DNA from: Promicromonospora kroppenstedtii DSM 19349
GTDB taxonomy: Bacteria > Actinomycetota > Actinomycetes > Actinomycetales > Cellulomonadaceae
Reading direction: 5' to 3'
Assembly (NCBI RefSeq): GCF_000515355.1
Contig: NZ_KI911740.1
Coordinates: forward strand, 64,219-128,218
DNA: 64,000 nucleotides
Positions within the stretch are counted from its first letter, which is position 1; every line of letters begins with the position of its first letter. Below are positions 16,465 through 24,769 of this stretch, one piece after another. The notes beneath the pieces are model-generated. The model was not told the origin of the DNA. It saw nothing but the letters and a program-made list of their open reading frames with translations, and searched no databases. Made by a program: the position numbers and the translations under genes.

Positions 16465-17772
16465 ATGGGCACGAAAACCGAGGTACGGCCTCAGAAGCGA
16501 GAGGCATGGGGCAGGCTGCGCAAGCTGCCCTCGAAGCGCTGGCAGGCACGTTATGTGGGTCCGGACGACAGGGTCTACTCGGCGCGCACCGAGGACGACA
16601 AGCCACTGACCTTCCTCACGAAGGGTGACGCTCGCGAGTGGCTCAACGGGGTGCACGCGAAGATCAGCCGAGGGGAGTGGCTTCCGCCCGACGAGGCTGT
16701 GCGACGGCGTCGGGCCGCAGCAGAGGCCGCTGCCGCGCGGGACGTGACGTTTCGCGAGTATGCCGAGCGGTGGCTGGAGCGCATCGCGACCGAGCCTGGC
16801 AAGGGTGGCAAGCTCCGTCGGCCGGGGACCGTGATCGCCTACCGAGGGCGGGTACGCAACTACCTTTTGGCGCCGCTCGGGGACGTGAAGGTTCGGGAGA
16901 TCGACACCGAGCGGGTGCGTGCCCTCGTGATCAAGCTCGTCGCGATGCCGTCGGTGCTCAAGGAGGGCGCCAAGCACAACGGCATCGCGGGCGACGCCGT
17001 CGACGTGTTGAAGATGGTCCTCCGGGCGGCGGTGCGCGACGGGCTGCTCGCGGCGATGCCGGACGCGCCGACGCCGACCCGGAAGTCCGTGCGGCACAAC
17101 GACGCCCACACACCCGAGGACGACGTCGCCACACCCACGCAGGTCGACGCGCTCTACGCGGCCGTGCCGCAGCCCTGGCGGATCGCCGTGCTCTTCGCGG
17201 CGTGGTGCCAGCTCAGGCGCGGGGAGGCGCTGGGGCTGCAGCGGCACGACATCGTCTGGAACGGCGACCGGACTGCGGCGACCCTGTACGTGCGGCGGCA
17301 GAAGAACGGGAGCACGGGCAAGCTCACGGACCCGAAGTCGGACAGCGGCCGCCGGTCGATGGCTGTGCCTCCGCTCATGATCGAGCGGCTGCGCGACCAT
17401 CTCGACCAGCACGTGGGGCGGGGGCGGACGGCGCCGGTGGTACCGAGTGAAGCGCGAGGTAGCCAGTACCTGTCGGCGTCGCGATGGAATGGCATCTGGG
17501 TGGGCGCTCGGGGCGCAGTGTCGGGACTTCCGGAGGGCTACCGGTTCCATGACCTGAGGCACACGGGGTTGACCCGGATCGCGCAGGAGGGGGCGACCCT
17601 GGCCGAGCTCATGCGACGTGGCGGGCACTCTGACGTCTCGGTGGTGCTGCGGTACCAGAAGGCGACGATGGCCCGGGATATCGAGCTCGCCGCGCGCATG
17701 AGTGCGGCGGTGGGGGAGGAGATCCGGCTGGAGAAGGAGCGCGCGAACACACCGGAGGGCAACGCTGCGTGA
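16465..17772 (+). CDS. Tyrosine site-specific recombinase (integrase)
   Basis: This phage/ICE integrase of 435 residues (ATG 16465, GGAGGG eight bases upstream; an in-frame earlier ATG at 16372 lacks support) has an N-terminal arm-binding segment, a SAM-like core-binding domain around FREYAERWLERIA, and a catalytic domain. The catalytic Arg lies in WCQLRRGEALGL, HxxR in FHDLRHTGL, the second His in RRGGHSDVSVV and the nucleophile Tyr in LRYQKAT. The excisionase-like gene is convergent immediately downstream. It probably mediates integration of the element that occupies the rest of the window. The attachment site is not identified; no tRNA gene is visible beside it. Confidence 0.95.
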   Translation: MGTKTEVRPQKREAWGRLRKLPSKRWQARYVGPDDRVYSARTEDDKPLTFLTKGDAREWLNGVHAKISRGEWLPPDEAVRRRRAAAEAAAARDVTFREYAERWLERIATEPGKGGKLRRPGTVIAYRGRVRNYLLAPLGDVKVREIDTERVRALVIKLVAMPSVLKEGAKHNGIAGDAVDVLKMVLRAAVRDGLLAAMPDAPTPTRKSVRHNDAHTPEDDVATPTQVDALYAAVPQPWRIAVLFAAWCQLRRGEALGLQRHDIVWNGDRTAATLYVRRQKNGSTGKLTDPKSDSGRRSMAVPPLMIERLRDHLDQHVGRGRTAPVVPSEARGSQYLSASRWNGIWVGARGAVSGLPEGYRFHDLRHTGLTRIAQEGATLAELMRRGGHSDVSVVLRYQKATMARDIELAARMSAAVGEEIRLEKERANTPEGNAA

Positions 17773-17775
17773 CGC

Positions 17776-17829
17776 ATCAACGGCTGGGCCCGCACCGCTG
17801 CGCGTCCAGCCGTCTCCGCGGTCGTTGAT
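17776..17829. terminator. Bidirectional terminator between integrase and excisionase-like gene
   Basis: Nested inverted repeats: ATCAACG (17776-17782) with CGTTGAT (17823-17829), and inside it ACGGCTGG (17780-17787) with CCAGCCGT (17806-17813). The position between two convergent stops fits a shared terminator. Confidence 0.65.
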
Positions 17830-17839
17830 CAGCGAGCGC

Positions 17840-18052
17840 TCACACGGAGTGCGCTGAGGGGATCGTGACGACAAGGCGTTGGGTCAGTTCGTTGAGGTCT
17901 ACCCGGATGAGACGACCGACGCGATATCCAGTGATGGTGCCGTCGGCGATACGGCGGCGCAGCGTCTTGGTGGATACGTGGAAGTGCGCGGCGGCCTCAG
18001 TCAGCGGGACCAGGCGGGCGGAATGGGCAGGTGCTGGGCTGGTGCGCGGCAT
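17840..18052 (-). CDS. Excisionase-like MerR-type helix-turn-helix protein
   Basis: The 70-residue DNA-binding protein has VPLTEAAAHFHVSTKTLRRRI, DGTITGYRVGRLIRVD and DLNELTQRL, the standard small winged-helix fold of excisionases and MerR-like element proteins. ATG 18052 has AAGGAG seven bases upstream and is preferred to the longer frame from 18130. It would direct excision with the integrase or regulate it. It is convergent with the integrase gene, an arrangement that lets the two be expressed separately. The family call is good; the excision role is inferred. Confidence 0.88.
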   Translation of the reverse strand: MPRTSPAPAHSARLVPLTEAAAHFHVSTKTLRRRIADGTITGYRVGRLIRVDLNELTQRLVVTIPSAHSV

Positions 18053-18130
18053 GATCGCTCCTTTCGGGAGTTCGGGCTCTACGTCGGAGGTGAGCAGCGA
18101 ACTCCGGCGCTGAGTCGCCACAGAGCACAA

Positions 18131-18148
18131 CCGAGCTAGTTAACTCGG
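18131..18148. promoter_or_regulatory. Imperfect palindrome upstream of excisionase-like gene
   Basis: CCGAG (18131-18135) and CTCGG (18144-18148) flank an AT-rich centre containing AGTTAACT. It lies about 80 bp before the start at 18052, a reasonable promoter/operator position. Confidence 0.35.
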
Positions 18149-18213
18149 CACCGAGCAGGTGAGGTACGGCGCGTACGGGTCCTGGCCGCGGGCTGTCGCA
18201 AGGGGAGTCGAGC

Positions 18214-18420
18214 GTGCTGGTCGCCGAGGCGGCCACCGCAGTGCGTGACCCAACCCAACGTGCCCGCTTCGATCGCATCCTGGTTGGTCTGACCAGCACC
18301 GGGCGTCACGTCCCCCTGCCCGATGGTGACCGCGCGTCGGTGAGAGACCTGGTCACTAGCCGGCGCAACGACCGCACGTCGACCACGACGAGCGAGGCGC
18401 TCGACGGCGAGCTTCATAAT
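18214..18420 (+). pseudogene. Relic fragment of a MobF relaxase-helicase gene
   Basis: The frame encodes LVAEAATAVRDPTQRARFDR and VPLPDGDRASVRDLVTSRRN, which align without gaps to residues about 716-782 of the intact relaxase encoded at 51736-55209 (LVAEAINVVHNLNQRARADR, VPLADGGRASVGDLVITRRN), roughly two-thirds identical by eye. Nothing of the remaining more than 1000 codons is present on either side. It is therefore a deletion remnant of a second, diverged relaxase gene. It has no credible ribosome site and runs into unrelated sequence after 18420. Confidence 0.85.
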
Positions 18421-18448
18421 CCGGCGATTTGCGGCAAACCCTTGCAGT

Positions 18449-18491
18449 GTGATCGATCACTCGGTAACGTCTGGTTCAGGTGATCGATCAC
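18449..18491. promoter_or_regulatory. Two copies of palindrome GTGATCGATCAC, 31 bp apart
   Basis: Perfect 12-bp palindromes at 18449-18460 and 18480-18491, on the same helical face (three turns), lie ahead of the long biosynthetic operon; TAACGT/ACGTTA arms and an AGGAGG follow closely. This looks like a dimeric repressor or activator site controlling the operon. No regulator gene is found inside the cluster. The stretch 18492-18725 contains only a possible leader frame (GTG 18544) that I cannot support. Confidence 0.6.
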
Positions 18492-18725
18492 TTACGACGA
18501 CGTTAGGAGGATCCGCCGCCACGTAGAGGGGGGCGCACTGACCGTGAAGAGCACTGGTTCCTCAGGCTGCGGTCGGCACCTGAAAGTGTCGCCATGGGAA
18601 TACTGCAGGCCCTTTCTCTCTACGACGACCTGGACAAAGGGCCACGTCGCAAGGAGGCGCCGGAGTACCCGCGTGGAGGCCGGAATCGAGTTGAGCCGCG
18701 TCCGCAAAGAAGCAAGGGAGAGGCG

Positions 18726-19826
18726 TTGCGCGATCCAATTGTCATTACGTCGCCACATTACAACAGGTACTCAGCTGGGAACGTCGACGTTACGCTGCTC
18801 TTTCGAGAGTTCGAGAGGATCGCGAGTGTAGAAGTAAGAGATTTCTCGCTAAATGCCGCGAGACGTGGGGATTACGACATCATCCACGTCCATTGGCCGG
18901 AATGGCTGCCTAGACGAGAGAAGACACCCTGGCTAGCGGCGTTGTCAGCCATGTGGGTACTTAATTCGCTTGCGGCCGCGCAGAAGCGCGGTACGAAACT
19001 TGTGTGGGATGCGAACAACACCATGCCGCACGAACCAGTATTCCGGGAACTGACTGACAAGTTCATGATGCGATTCGCCGCGATGTCCGACCTATTCGTC
19101 TCCTGCAACGCTTCCCTAGGTGACGAATTCATCGCAAAGTTCCCAGTTCTAATTAGCAAGAAGCGCCGGCTGCTAGGAAACCGCAACTATGTAGGCGTCT
19201 ACGCCCACGAGACCGAATCGAGCGAGAACGCACGGCGACTATTGGGCCTGCCGACGGACGAGCCCATAGCACTCGCATTCGGATCCGCCCGCCACTACAA
19301 GAACCTTCCCGGCATGATCGATACGTTTGCACGCTACAGGCAGCGGACGAACCGCGCGTGCACCCTACTCGTCGCCGGTGGCGTAACAGACAGCGCGCTG
19401 GAACGAGAGATCAGACAGGCTGGTGAGCGTGACCCCCGGGGCATAAGACTGGACCTGCATTTTGTCCCGGAGAGCGACGTCGCGCTCTACTTCCGCGCCG
19501 CGAGTCTGGCTTTGATTGGGACGGTTCAGGCCGTGAAGTCGAGTGTCGCGGGATTGGCCCTGTCGCTCGGCACTCCTGTCTGGGTTCCCCGGCGTGGGGC
19601 GGCAATCGACGATGCCGACGAAATCGATGAGCCGATGCTAAACACGTATGACGGAGGTATCACTGAGGCGATTATCCATCGTGCGCTCGATATGTCTGAG
19701 AACGTGCGTCACCACATCCCACCAGCGTTGAGGGATGGGCGCATCGGGGAGTCCTGGTCAGCGTACGCGCAGCGAATGCTCGACGAATATAGAAGTGTCC
19801 TCAGTTCGAGAAATGACGGGAGATAG
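18726..19826 (+). CDS. GT-B-fold glycosyltransferase (GT4-like)
   Basis: This is predicted to transfer a sugar from a nucleotide donor in the cytosol. The N-terminal Rossmann half starts at DPIVITSPHYNRYSAGNVD and has YDIIHVHWPEW and LVWDANNTMPHEP, similar to exopolysaccharide-type transferases with an xHVHWPE motif. The C-terminal half has ALAFGSARHYKNLPGMIDTF and LLVAGGVTD. An open frame starts at ATG 18594, but its first 44 residues are low-quality, and TTG 18726 sits after AAGGGAGAGG, so the later start is preferred. It is the first gene of the operon, two bases before the epimerase gene. Codon use is less GC-biased than the flanks. Acceptor and sugar are unknown. Confidence 0.8.
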   Translation: MRDPIVITSPHYNRYSAGNVDVTLLFREFERIASVEVRDFSLNAARRGDYDIIHVHWPEWLPRREKTPWLAALSAMWVLNSLAAAQKRGTKLVWDANNTMPHEPVFRELTDKFMMRFAAMSDLFVSCNASLGDEFIAKFPVLISKKRRLLGNRNYVGVYAHETESSENARRLLGLPTDEPIALAFGSARHYKNLPGMIDTFARYRQRTNRACTLLVAGGVTDSALEREIRQAGERDPRGIRLDLHFVPESDVALYFRAASLALIGTVQAVKSSVAGLALSLGTPVWVPRRGAAIDDADEIDEPMLNTYDGGITEAIIHRALDMSENVRHHIPPALRDGRIGESWSAYAQRMLDEYRSVLSSRNDGR

Positions 19827-19828
19827 GC

Positions 19829-20845
19829 GTGCGCGTTCTAGTCACGGGGGCCAATGGATTCGTGGCGAGTCACTTGATACCGCACCTAATCGAGCGCGGT
19901 TTCGACGTGGTTGGGGTGGACGATGACTCGAAGTACGGGGAACGCCAGCCGTTTGCTCACGAGGCGTACACGCACGTTAGAGGCTCAGTCCTCGACGAAA
20001 GTCTTCTGAGCGGGCTGATGGATGGCGCGGACTATGTCGTTGCTAACGCCGCGGCGGTCGGAGGGCTTCCGTACTTGACTGTTAATGACGGCTCAGTCGG
20101 CCTTTATAATTCTGGACTTACCGCGGCCACTCTCGGCGCAGCTATCCGTTATCACGAGCGGACACGTGGGCTGAAGCGCTACGTAGCTGTCAGTTCCTCG
20201 ATAGTTTTCGCCGAGGCTAAGACGTGGCCCACTCCTGAAGGCCTCGAGTCGAAACTGCCCCCGCCCCACCTCTCCTACGGAATGGAAAAGCGCGCCATGG
20301 AGACATATGTGCGTGCCGCAGGGCACCACTATGGCTTGCCGTACACGATCGTTCGCCCGTTCAATTGCGTGGGTACCGGTGAGACCCGAGCGGTCCGCGG
20401 CTTTAGCCGAGAATCCGGAAGCGTCAAACTGGTGATGGGCCATGTCATTCCGGACCTGATTCACAAGGTGTTGCTCGGCCAGGCGCCTTTGCATATTCTC
20501 GGCGACGGTCAGCAGCGAAGGCACTTTACTGCCGCCGAGGATATTGCACGGGGCATTGCAATGGCGATGACCACCGAAAAGGGTAGGGGAGAGGATTTCA
20601 ATCTTTCGATCGAACAGTCACATTCGATCATAGAGGTGGCAGAGATGATCTGGCGCAGAATGAGGCCGGATGTTGGGTTCGATGTCGTGTTTGATCCGGC
20701 TATCGACGGAGATGTGGCACAACGCAGTCCGTCCGTTTCGAAAGCTGCAGACCTGCTCAATTTTCGAGCAGAGAAGCAACTCTCCGAAGTTCTCGATGAT
20801 TTAGTTCCATGGGTCTCAAACCAATTCATGGAGGGGCGGCTTTGA
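19829..20845 (+). CDS. NAD-dependent sugar-nucleotide epimerase/dehydratase (extended SDR)
   Basis: The 338-residue extended short-chain dehydrogenase has the cofactor motif VTGANGFVASHL (third Gly replaced by Ala), DDDSKYGE after strand 2, VSSSIVFAEAKTWP as the Ser-containing strand and the catalytic YGMEK (Y-x3-K). GHVIPDLIHKVLLGQ and ILGDGQQRRHFTAAEDIARG are typical of UDP-sugar epimerases and decarboxylases. It probably shapes the sugar donor used by the pathway together with the dehydrogenase encoded next, whose TTG start overlaps its stop. The exact reaction cannot be read from sequence. Confidence 0.85.
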   Translation: MRVLVTGANGFVASHLIPHLIERGFDVVGVDDDSKYGERQPFAHEAYTHVRGSVLDESLLSGLMDGADYVVANAAAVGGLPYLTVNDGSVGLYNSGLTAATLGAAIRYHERTRGLKRYVAVSSSIVFAEAKTWPTPEGLESKLPPPHLSYGMEKRAMETYVRAAGHHYGLPYTIVRPFNCVGTGETRAVRGFSRESGSVKLVMGHVIPDLIHKVLLGQAPLHILGDGQQRRHFTAAEDIARGIAMAMTTEKGRGEDFNLSIEQSHSIIEVAEMIWRRMRPDVGFDVVFDPAIDGDVAQRSPSVSKAADLLNFRAEKQLSEVLDDLVPWVSNQFMEGRL

Positions 20846-22044
20846 GTTTCGACGGATTCGCTTTTGAGATGGCAGATGAATCGGGGAGCGCACACGGGGA
20901 GAAACAACGCGTCGCAGTAGTCGGGGGGTGTGGCGAGATTGGATCGTCGCTCTCGGCCGCGATCGCTGGGTTTTGTGAGACGTTGGTAATTGACAAGGAT
21001 GCCGATCGCGTTGAACTTTGGCGAGCGCGATTTGACGAGCGGCCAGACCTCAGAATTCGCGAAGTTTCGACGAAAATCGAACTTGTCGCAGACGCGACGG
21101 TGATTGTCGTTGTGGTGGGAACTGAAGGCGACAACGGCGCGACAAGGGGAAGTATCAATGGTGTGGTCGAGGAATTGGCGCCATTCCTGAACTCATCACA
21201 TCTGCTCCTCATTCGATCGACGGTCTCGCCAGGTACCACGCGGGGCATTGGCGAATATCTCGCCGAGCGCGGCGTCGCGTGCGACCTCGTCGTCGCGCCA
21301 GAGCGATCGCTTGAAGGGGTAGTCGAGCGGGAGGTTCTTGAGATCCCACAGCTGCTGGGTGGTCCCCTTCCTGCTGTGGAACGTGCAACGTCGTGGTTTG
21401 AGAGCATGGGAATGGACTGCATCTCGCTCCCGAATTGGGAGGCGGCCGAACTCTCGAAACTCATAACTAATGGGTATCGCTACTTTAACTTCCAACTTGC
21501 CAACTATTTTGAGGTGCTGGCTACTCAGTATGAATGTTCGTTCGATGAGATTCGGACGGCTCTGCGGGCGAGTTATCCTCGTGCGCACGGGCTTAGTAGA
21601 GCGGGCTTCGTAGGGGGACCTTGTCTGCCGAAAGATGCCAAAGCCCTCGCGGTGCTCGACGGCCCATTCGGTGCCGCGGACTTTATGTGGGCTCCGATCA
21701 AGTTGTCCGAGCGATACGAGGAATGGGTAGTCGGACGTATCGAGCGCGAGATCGGCGAACTCCATCGAAAGGCCGTGGGCATCGTCGGAATGGGGTTCAA
21801 GCGAGGCTCCAGTGATAAGCGGGGATCACGGGCAGTGTGGCTTGCCGAGGAGCTCCGGCTACGTGGGGCCGAAGTTCTCGAATTGGAAGCCGACGGACAG
21901 TTGACAGCGCTGTCCAACTTGGACTGCCTGATCGATGTCCACGGCGAAGTTCACGACAGTGCGGTGCTTACCGAGCAGGCCCGTCGGAGCGCGACACCTC
22001 TGTACACCGTTGGAGTTGGGTGGCACCGGAAGGACGGTCGGTAG
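20842..22044 (+). CDS. UDP-glucose/GDP-mannose dehydrogenase family protein
   Basis: This NAD-dependent dehydrogenase oxidises the C6 hydroxyl of a nucleotide sugar to the uronic acid. The N-terminal domain has the nucleotide loop VVGGCGEIGSSL, the middle has LLIRSTVSPGTTRG, the linker helix has WEAAELSKLITNGYRYFNFQ, and the catalytic cysteine lies in GGPCLPKDAKAL, which is diagnostic. The C-terminal half is short (GMGFKRGSSDKRGSR, then DCLIDVHGEVHD), giving about 400 residues rather than 430-450. TTG 20842 has GGAGGGG five bases upstream and forms a TTGA overlap with the preceding stop. With the epimerase it suggests a uronic-acid sugar donor. Confidence 0.88.
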   Translation: MSFDGFAFEMADESGSAHGEKQRVAVVGGCGEIGSSLSAAIAGFCETLVIDKDADRVELWRARFDERPDLRIREVSTKIELVADATVIVVVVGTEGDNGATRGSINGVVEELAPFLNSSHLLLIRSTVSPGTTRGIGEYLAERGVACDLVVAPERSLEGVVEREVLEIPQLLGGPLPAVERATSWFESMGMDCISLPNWEAAELSKLITNGYRYFNFQLANYFEVLATQYECSFDEIRTALRASYPRAHGLSRAGFVGGPCLPKDAKALAVLDGPFGAADFMWAPIKLSERYEEWVVGRIEREIGELHRKAVGIVGMGFKRGSSDKRGSRAVWLAEELRLRGAEVLELEADGQLTALSNLDCLIDVHGEVHDSAVLTEQARRSATPLYTVGVGWHRKDGR

Positions 22045-22046
22045 GC

Positions 22047-23483
22047 ATGCCATGGGACGTGTTGTCCAAAATTCTGACTCGCGCAGAGAGCGACAACGGG
22101 AGTGTAGCCGTTGTGGACAGAACAGCGACGCTCACCTACCCGGAGCTGATCGACCGGGCGGAACTGATGGCAGCCGCGCTACGAGACGCCGGCGTGGGGG
22201 CCGGGGACCGGGTCGCTGTGCGGACCACCCACTCGTGCGGGGACGTCGTGTCCCTACTTGCAGCTATGTCCGTGGACGCAACCGTCGTCCCGTATGACAG
22301 CGAGTGGCCCAGTTCTCGCCGCCGTGCTGTCGTCGAGGATGCGGGTGCGAGCGTAGAGCTGCTCGAGGGTGAGGTCGTTCCGGTGGCGTTGCGCAGCAGT
22401 CGACAGGTAGACACCAAGGCGATGTCCGCCCTCGCATTGCTGATGTATACATCTGGTTCGACAGGGATTCCGCGCGGGGTCATGCTCGCGCGTGAGCAAA
22501 TTGAGTTCTGCCTTGAAATGATCAATGAGCGACTTCGGTATAGCCATGGCGATCATGTTCTGTCGCCCATCCGTCTATCGTTCGATTACGGCTTGTACCA
22601 GATGCTGCTCAGCCTCTCGGTTCGTGCCACTCTCTTCCTGTGCAATCCCTCAGGCGAGTTCGGCTGGTTCCAGCGGGCTGTTGAATGGTCATCCGCGACC
22701 GTGTTGGCCCTGACGCCGTCGCTTGCGCGCTTGGCAACAGTGAAAAGCAACCCTCTTGCGATGAGCAATGTGTTGCGGTTGGTGACACTCACCGGCGAAC
22801 CCGTCGACAGATCGGTCCTTGAGCGAATCGCGAGCCTCGCGCCGAACGCAGGAATCGTGACGATGTACGGCATCACGGAGTGCAAGAGGGTCTCGATATC
22901 TGAGCCAAATGAATGGAAGGTGTCGGCCACCAGCAGCGGCACGCCGCTCAGGGACACAGAAGTGGTTATACGCGACGGAAGTGGCAGAACGGTGAGCCCT
23001 GGAACGGTTGGACGCATACATGTGCGAGGGCCGCACCTCGCGGTCGGGTATTGGCGGGACCCAATCTCGACGAGCTTGAAGTTCCCAACAATTGACGGCG
23101 TCCGAGAGCTCGATACAGAGGACCTTGGCATGCTAGATCTCGACGGTCGGATACACGTGGTCGGGCGACTCGGTGATGGTTACAAGGAACGGGGCCACCG
23201 AGTGTCCGTCGCTGAGATCGAGGTCGCAGCACGATCGTGTGCCGGCGTTGAAGCGGCGGTTTGCGTGCCACCACATGAGGCCGGCAGGTCGACGCTATTT
23301 GCCGTCTGCGGAGACGATGTCTCACGAGCAACGCTCATCGAGCACATGGCGTCGTTTCTCGGCACAGAGCGGTTGCCACAACGGTTTGTCAGACTGGCCG
23401 CGATCCCGTTGACCTCAAACGGCAAACCGGACCGCGCGACGTTGCGTGCCCTTGCACGAGACGACGTTTCGGGAGGCTGGTGA
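22047..23483 (+). CDS. Free-standing adenylation enzyme 1 (amino-acid type)
   Basis: This ANL-superfamily adenylate-forming enzyme of 478 residues carries all core motifs: LLMYTSGSTGIPRGV (A3), SFDYGLYQ (A4 with the Asp that contacts an amino group), MYGITECKR (A5), RIHVRGPHLAVGYW (A6), DLGMLDLDGRIHVVGR (A7-A8) and PLTSNGKPDR (A10 with the catalytic Lys). The A4 Asp suggests an alpha-amino acid substrate. There is no carrier or condensation domain attached. It should load one of the two separate carrier proteins in the cluster. ATG 22047 follows the dehydrogenase stop by two bases. Confidence 0.9.
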   Translation: MPWDVLSKILTRAESDNGSVAVVDRTATLTYPELIDRAELMAAALRDAGVGAGDRVAVRTTHSCGDVVSLLAAMSVDATVVPYDSEWPSSRRRAVVEDAGASVELLEGEVVPVALRSSRQVDTKAMSALALLMYTSGSTGIPRGVMLAREQIEFCLEMINERLRYSHGDHVLSPIRLSFDYGLYQMLLSLSVRATLFLCNPSGEFGWFQRAVEWSSATVLALTPSLARLATVKSNPLAMSNVLRLVTLTGEPVDRSVLERIASLAPNAGIVTMYGITECKRVSISEPNEWKVSATSSGTPLRDTEVVIRDGSGRTVSPGTVGRIHVRGPHLAVGYWRDPISTSLKFPTIDGVRELDTEDLGMLDLDGRIHVVGRLGDGYKERGHRVSVAEIEVAARSCAGVEAAVCVPPHEAGRSTLFAVCGDDVSRATLIEHMASFLGTERLPQRFVRLAAIPLTSNGKPDRATLRALARDDVSGGW

Positions 23484-24769
23484 TGATGATCGACTTGTCC
23501 TGGGGCCAGGCCGAGGAGTGGTCCTGGATACGAGAGATGAATCGTGAGCCAGAAAGATGGGTAGTTGTAGGGGACGTACTGCCACAAGGCACCAAATCGA
23601 AAGACGAGCTGGCGATGCACATCCGGGAGTTGTGCGCGGATTTCGAACTGCAGAGATGGGTCCTGGTGCAGACCAGGTCGGGTATGGCCGGCCTGCAGGC
23701 GGGTTCATTTCCGATTCCCGTCACGGATACAACACTGCGCGGCAGCCGCGACTGGGCGGTCCGTGTAATACATAATCGTTTCACGGTCGGCAGCTGGCGG
23801 ATCCAACTCGATGCCGCACCGGTCCAGTTCTTCACATACGAACGCGAGGATGGAATCTACTCGGCGGTGATCGCCGCGTCGCACATGTTTGCTGATGCGG
23901 CAGGGCTCAAAGCATTCACACAACAGCTCTCGCGGCGCATCGCCAACACTTCCCAGGCCGGCCGCACGATGCAGATTCTGCCGCTTTCGAGTGTATTGGA
24001 GCACGAGAATAGAAGACTTCACTCACGGCGGAGTAAGTTGAACGCGCAGCAGAGTGCATCGTCGCTTCTTGAGTATGAGTCGTACTGGTCAGGATTCGAA
24101 TGGGAAAGACTGCGGGTGCGCGAGAAGGGCACCGCGATTTACAGTCTTCCGATATCCAGAACCAGTAGGTTAATTAACTCCAACCCCACGAGCATATTGC
24201 TTATGTGCATCGGCGCGGCGTGGCGTGAATGCATTCGGGCACCCAAAGACCTCAGAGTACCCATGAGTCTACTCCACCGCCGGGCGAGTCCAGTGCCCGG
24301 TGCAGCATATATGGGCCCCGGCAATGTGAACCTCACACTGCCAGCGACGGAGCTCCAACTGCCGGTGCTCTCTGGAGTATTCGCATCCAAATTGTGGCGC
24401 ACACTACTTAACGAGGCCCGGGCCAGCGAGCACCATCCGCTTGACTTTGACTCGAATCTAAACCTAGACCGCGCCCGGTCGCTCAGAGCGCGGAGCCTCC
24501 GACTAAATGTCAGGCGGAATGCGAACGAACTTGGTCGCGCATCGAGCGGGGAAGTTTTGGAGGTCCAGGGCGCAAGCTTCGAACTGGAGATCGTGCCGGA
24601 GGTTGCAAGGGCGTTCGTCGATCTGAGCTTCGCCGACGAATGGATCTCACTTCGCTGGGATCTGCCGAGGGCAAGGGAGCCTCGCGACGCAACCAAGTCC
24701 TTTGGCGGTGTGCTGAATTCACTTCTCGAGAATTTGGTCGGCAGATCGACGGAGGCTCGAATTGATTGA
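23483..24769 (+). CDS. Free-standing condensation-domain-like protein 1
   Basis: The 428-residue protein has the length and fold signature of an NRPS condensation domain. The expected HHxxxDG is present as SHMFADA in YSAVIAASHMFADAAGLKAF, keeping the second His (catalytic) and the Asp but losing the first His and the Gly. Later elements include YMGPGNVNLTLP, placed like the family's C-terminal latch region, and SFADEWISLRWD. It probably forms the amide between carrier-bound units, or acylates a small amine. GGGAGG lies six bases before ATG 23483, which overlaps the previous stop by one base. Fold is likely; activity is unproven. Confidence 0.7.
   Translation: MMIDLSWGQAEEWSWIREMNREPERWVVVGDVLPQGTKSKDELAMHIRELCADFELQRWVLVQTRSGMAGLQAGSFPIPVTDTTLRGSRDWAVRVIHNRFTVGSWRIQLDAAPVQFFTYEREDGIYSAVIAASHMFADAAGLKAFTQQLSRRIANTSQAGRTMQILPLSSVLEHENRRLHSRRSKLNAQQSASSLLEYESYWSGFEWERLRVREKGTAIYSLPISRTSRLINSNPTSILLMCIGAAWRECIRAPKDLRVPMSLLHRRASPVPGAAYMGPGNVNLTLPATELQLPVLSGVFASKLWRTLLNEARASEHHPLDFDSNLNLDRARSLRARSLRLNVRRNANELGRASSGEVLEVQGASFELEIVPEVARAFVDLSFADEWISLRWDLPRAREPRDATKSFGGVLNSLLENLVGRSTEARID

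Noticed and set aside
16261-16465. tRNA gene as attachment site beside the integrase
   Set aside because: No cloverleaf or T-loop GTTCGA-like element with matching arms could be found; only hairpins and a palindromic terminator are present.
18544-18831. Possible small leader gene before the first glycosyltransferase
   Set aside because: GTG with a distant G-rich ribosome site, but the product is Arg/Ser-rich, unlike any family, and overlaps the glycosyltransferase start region.
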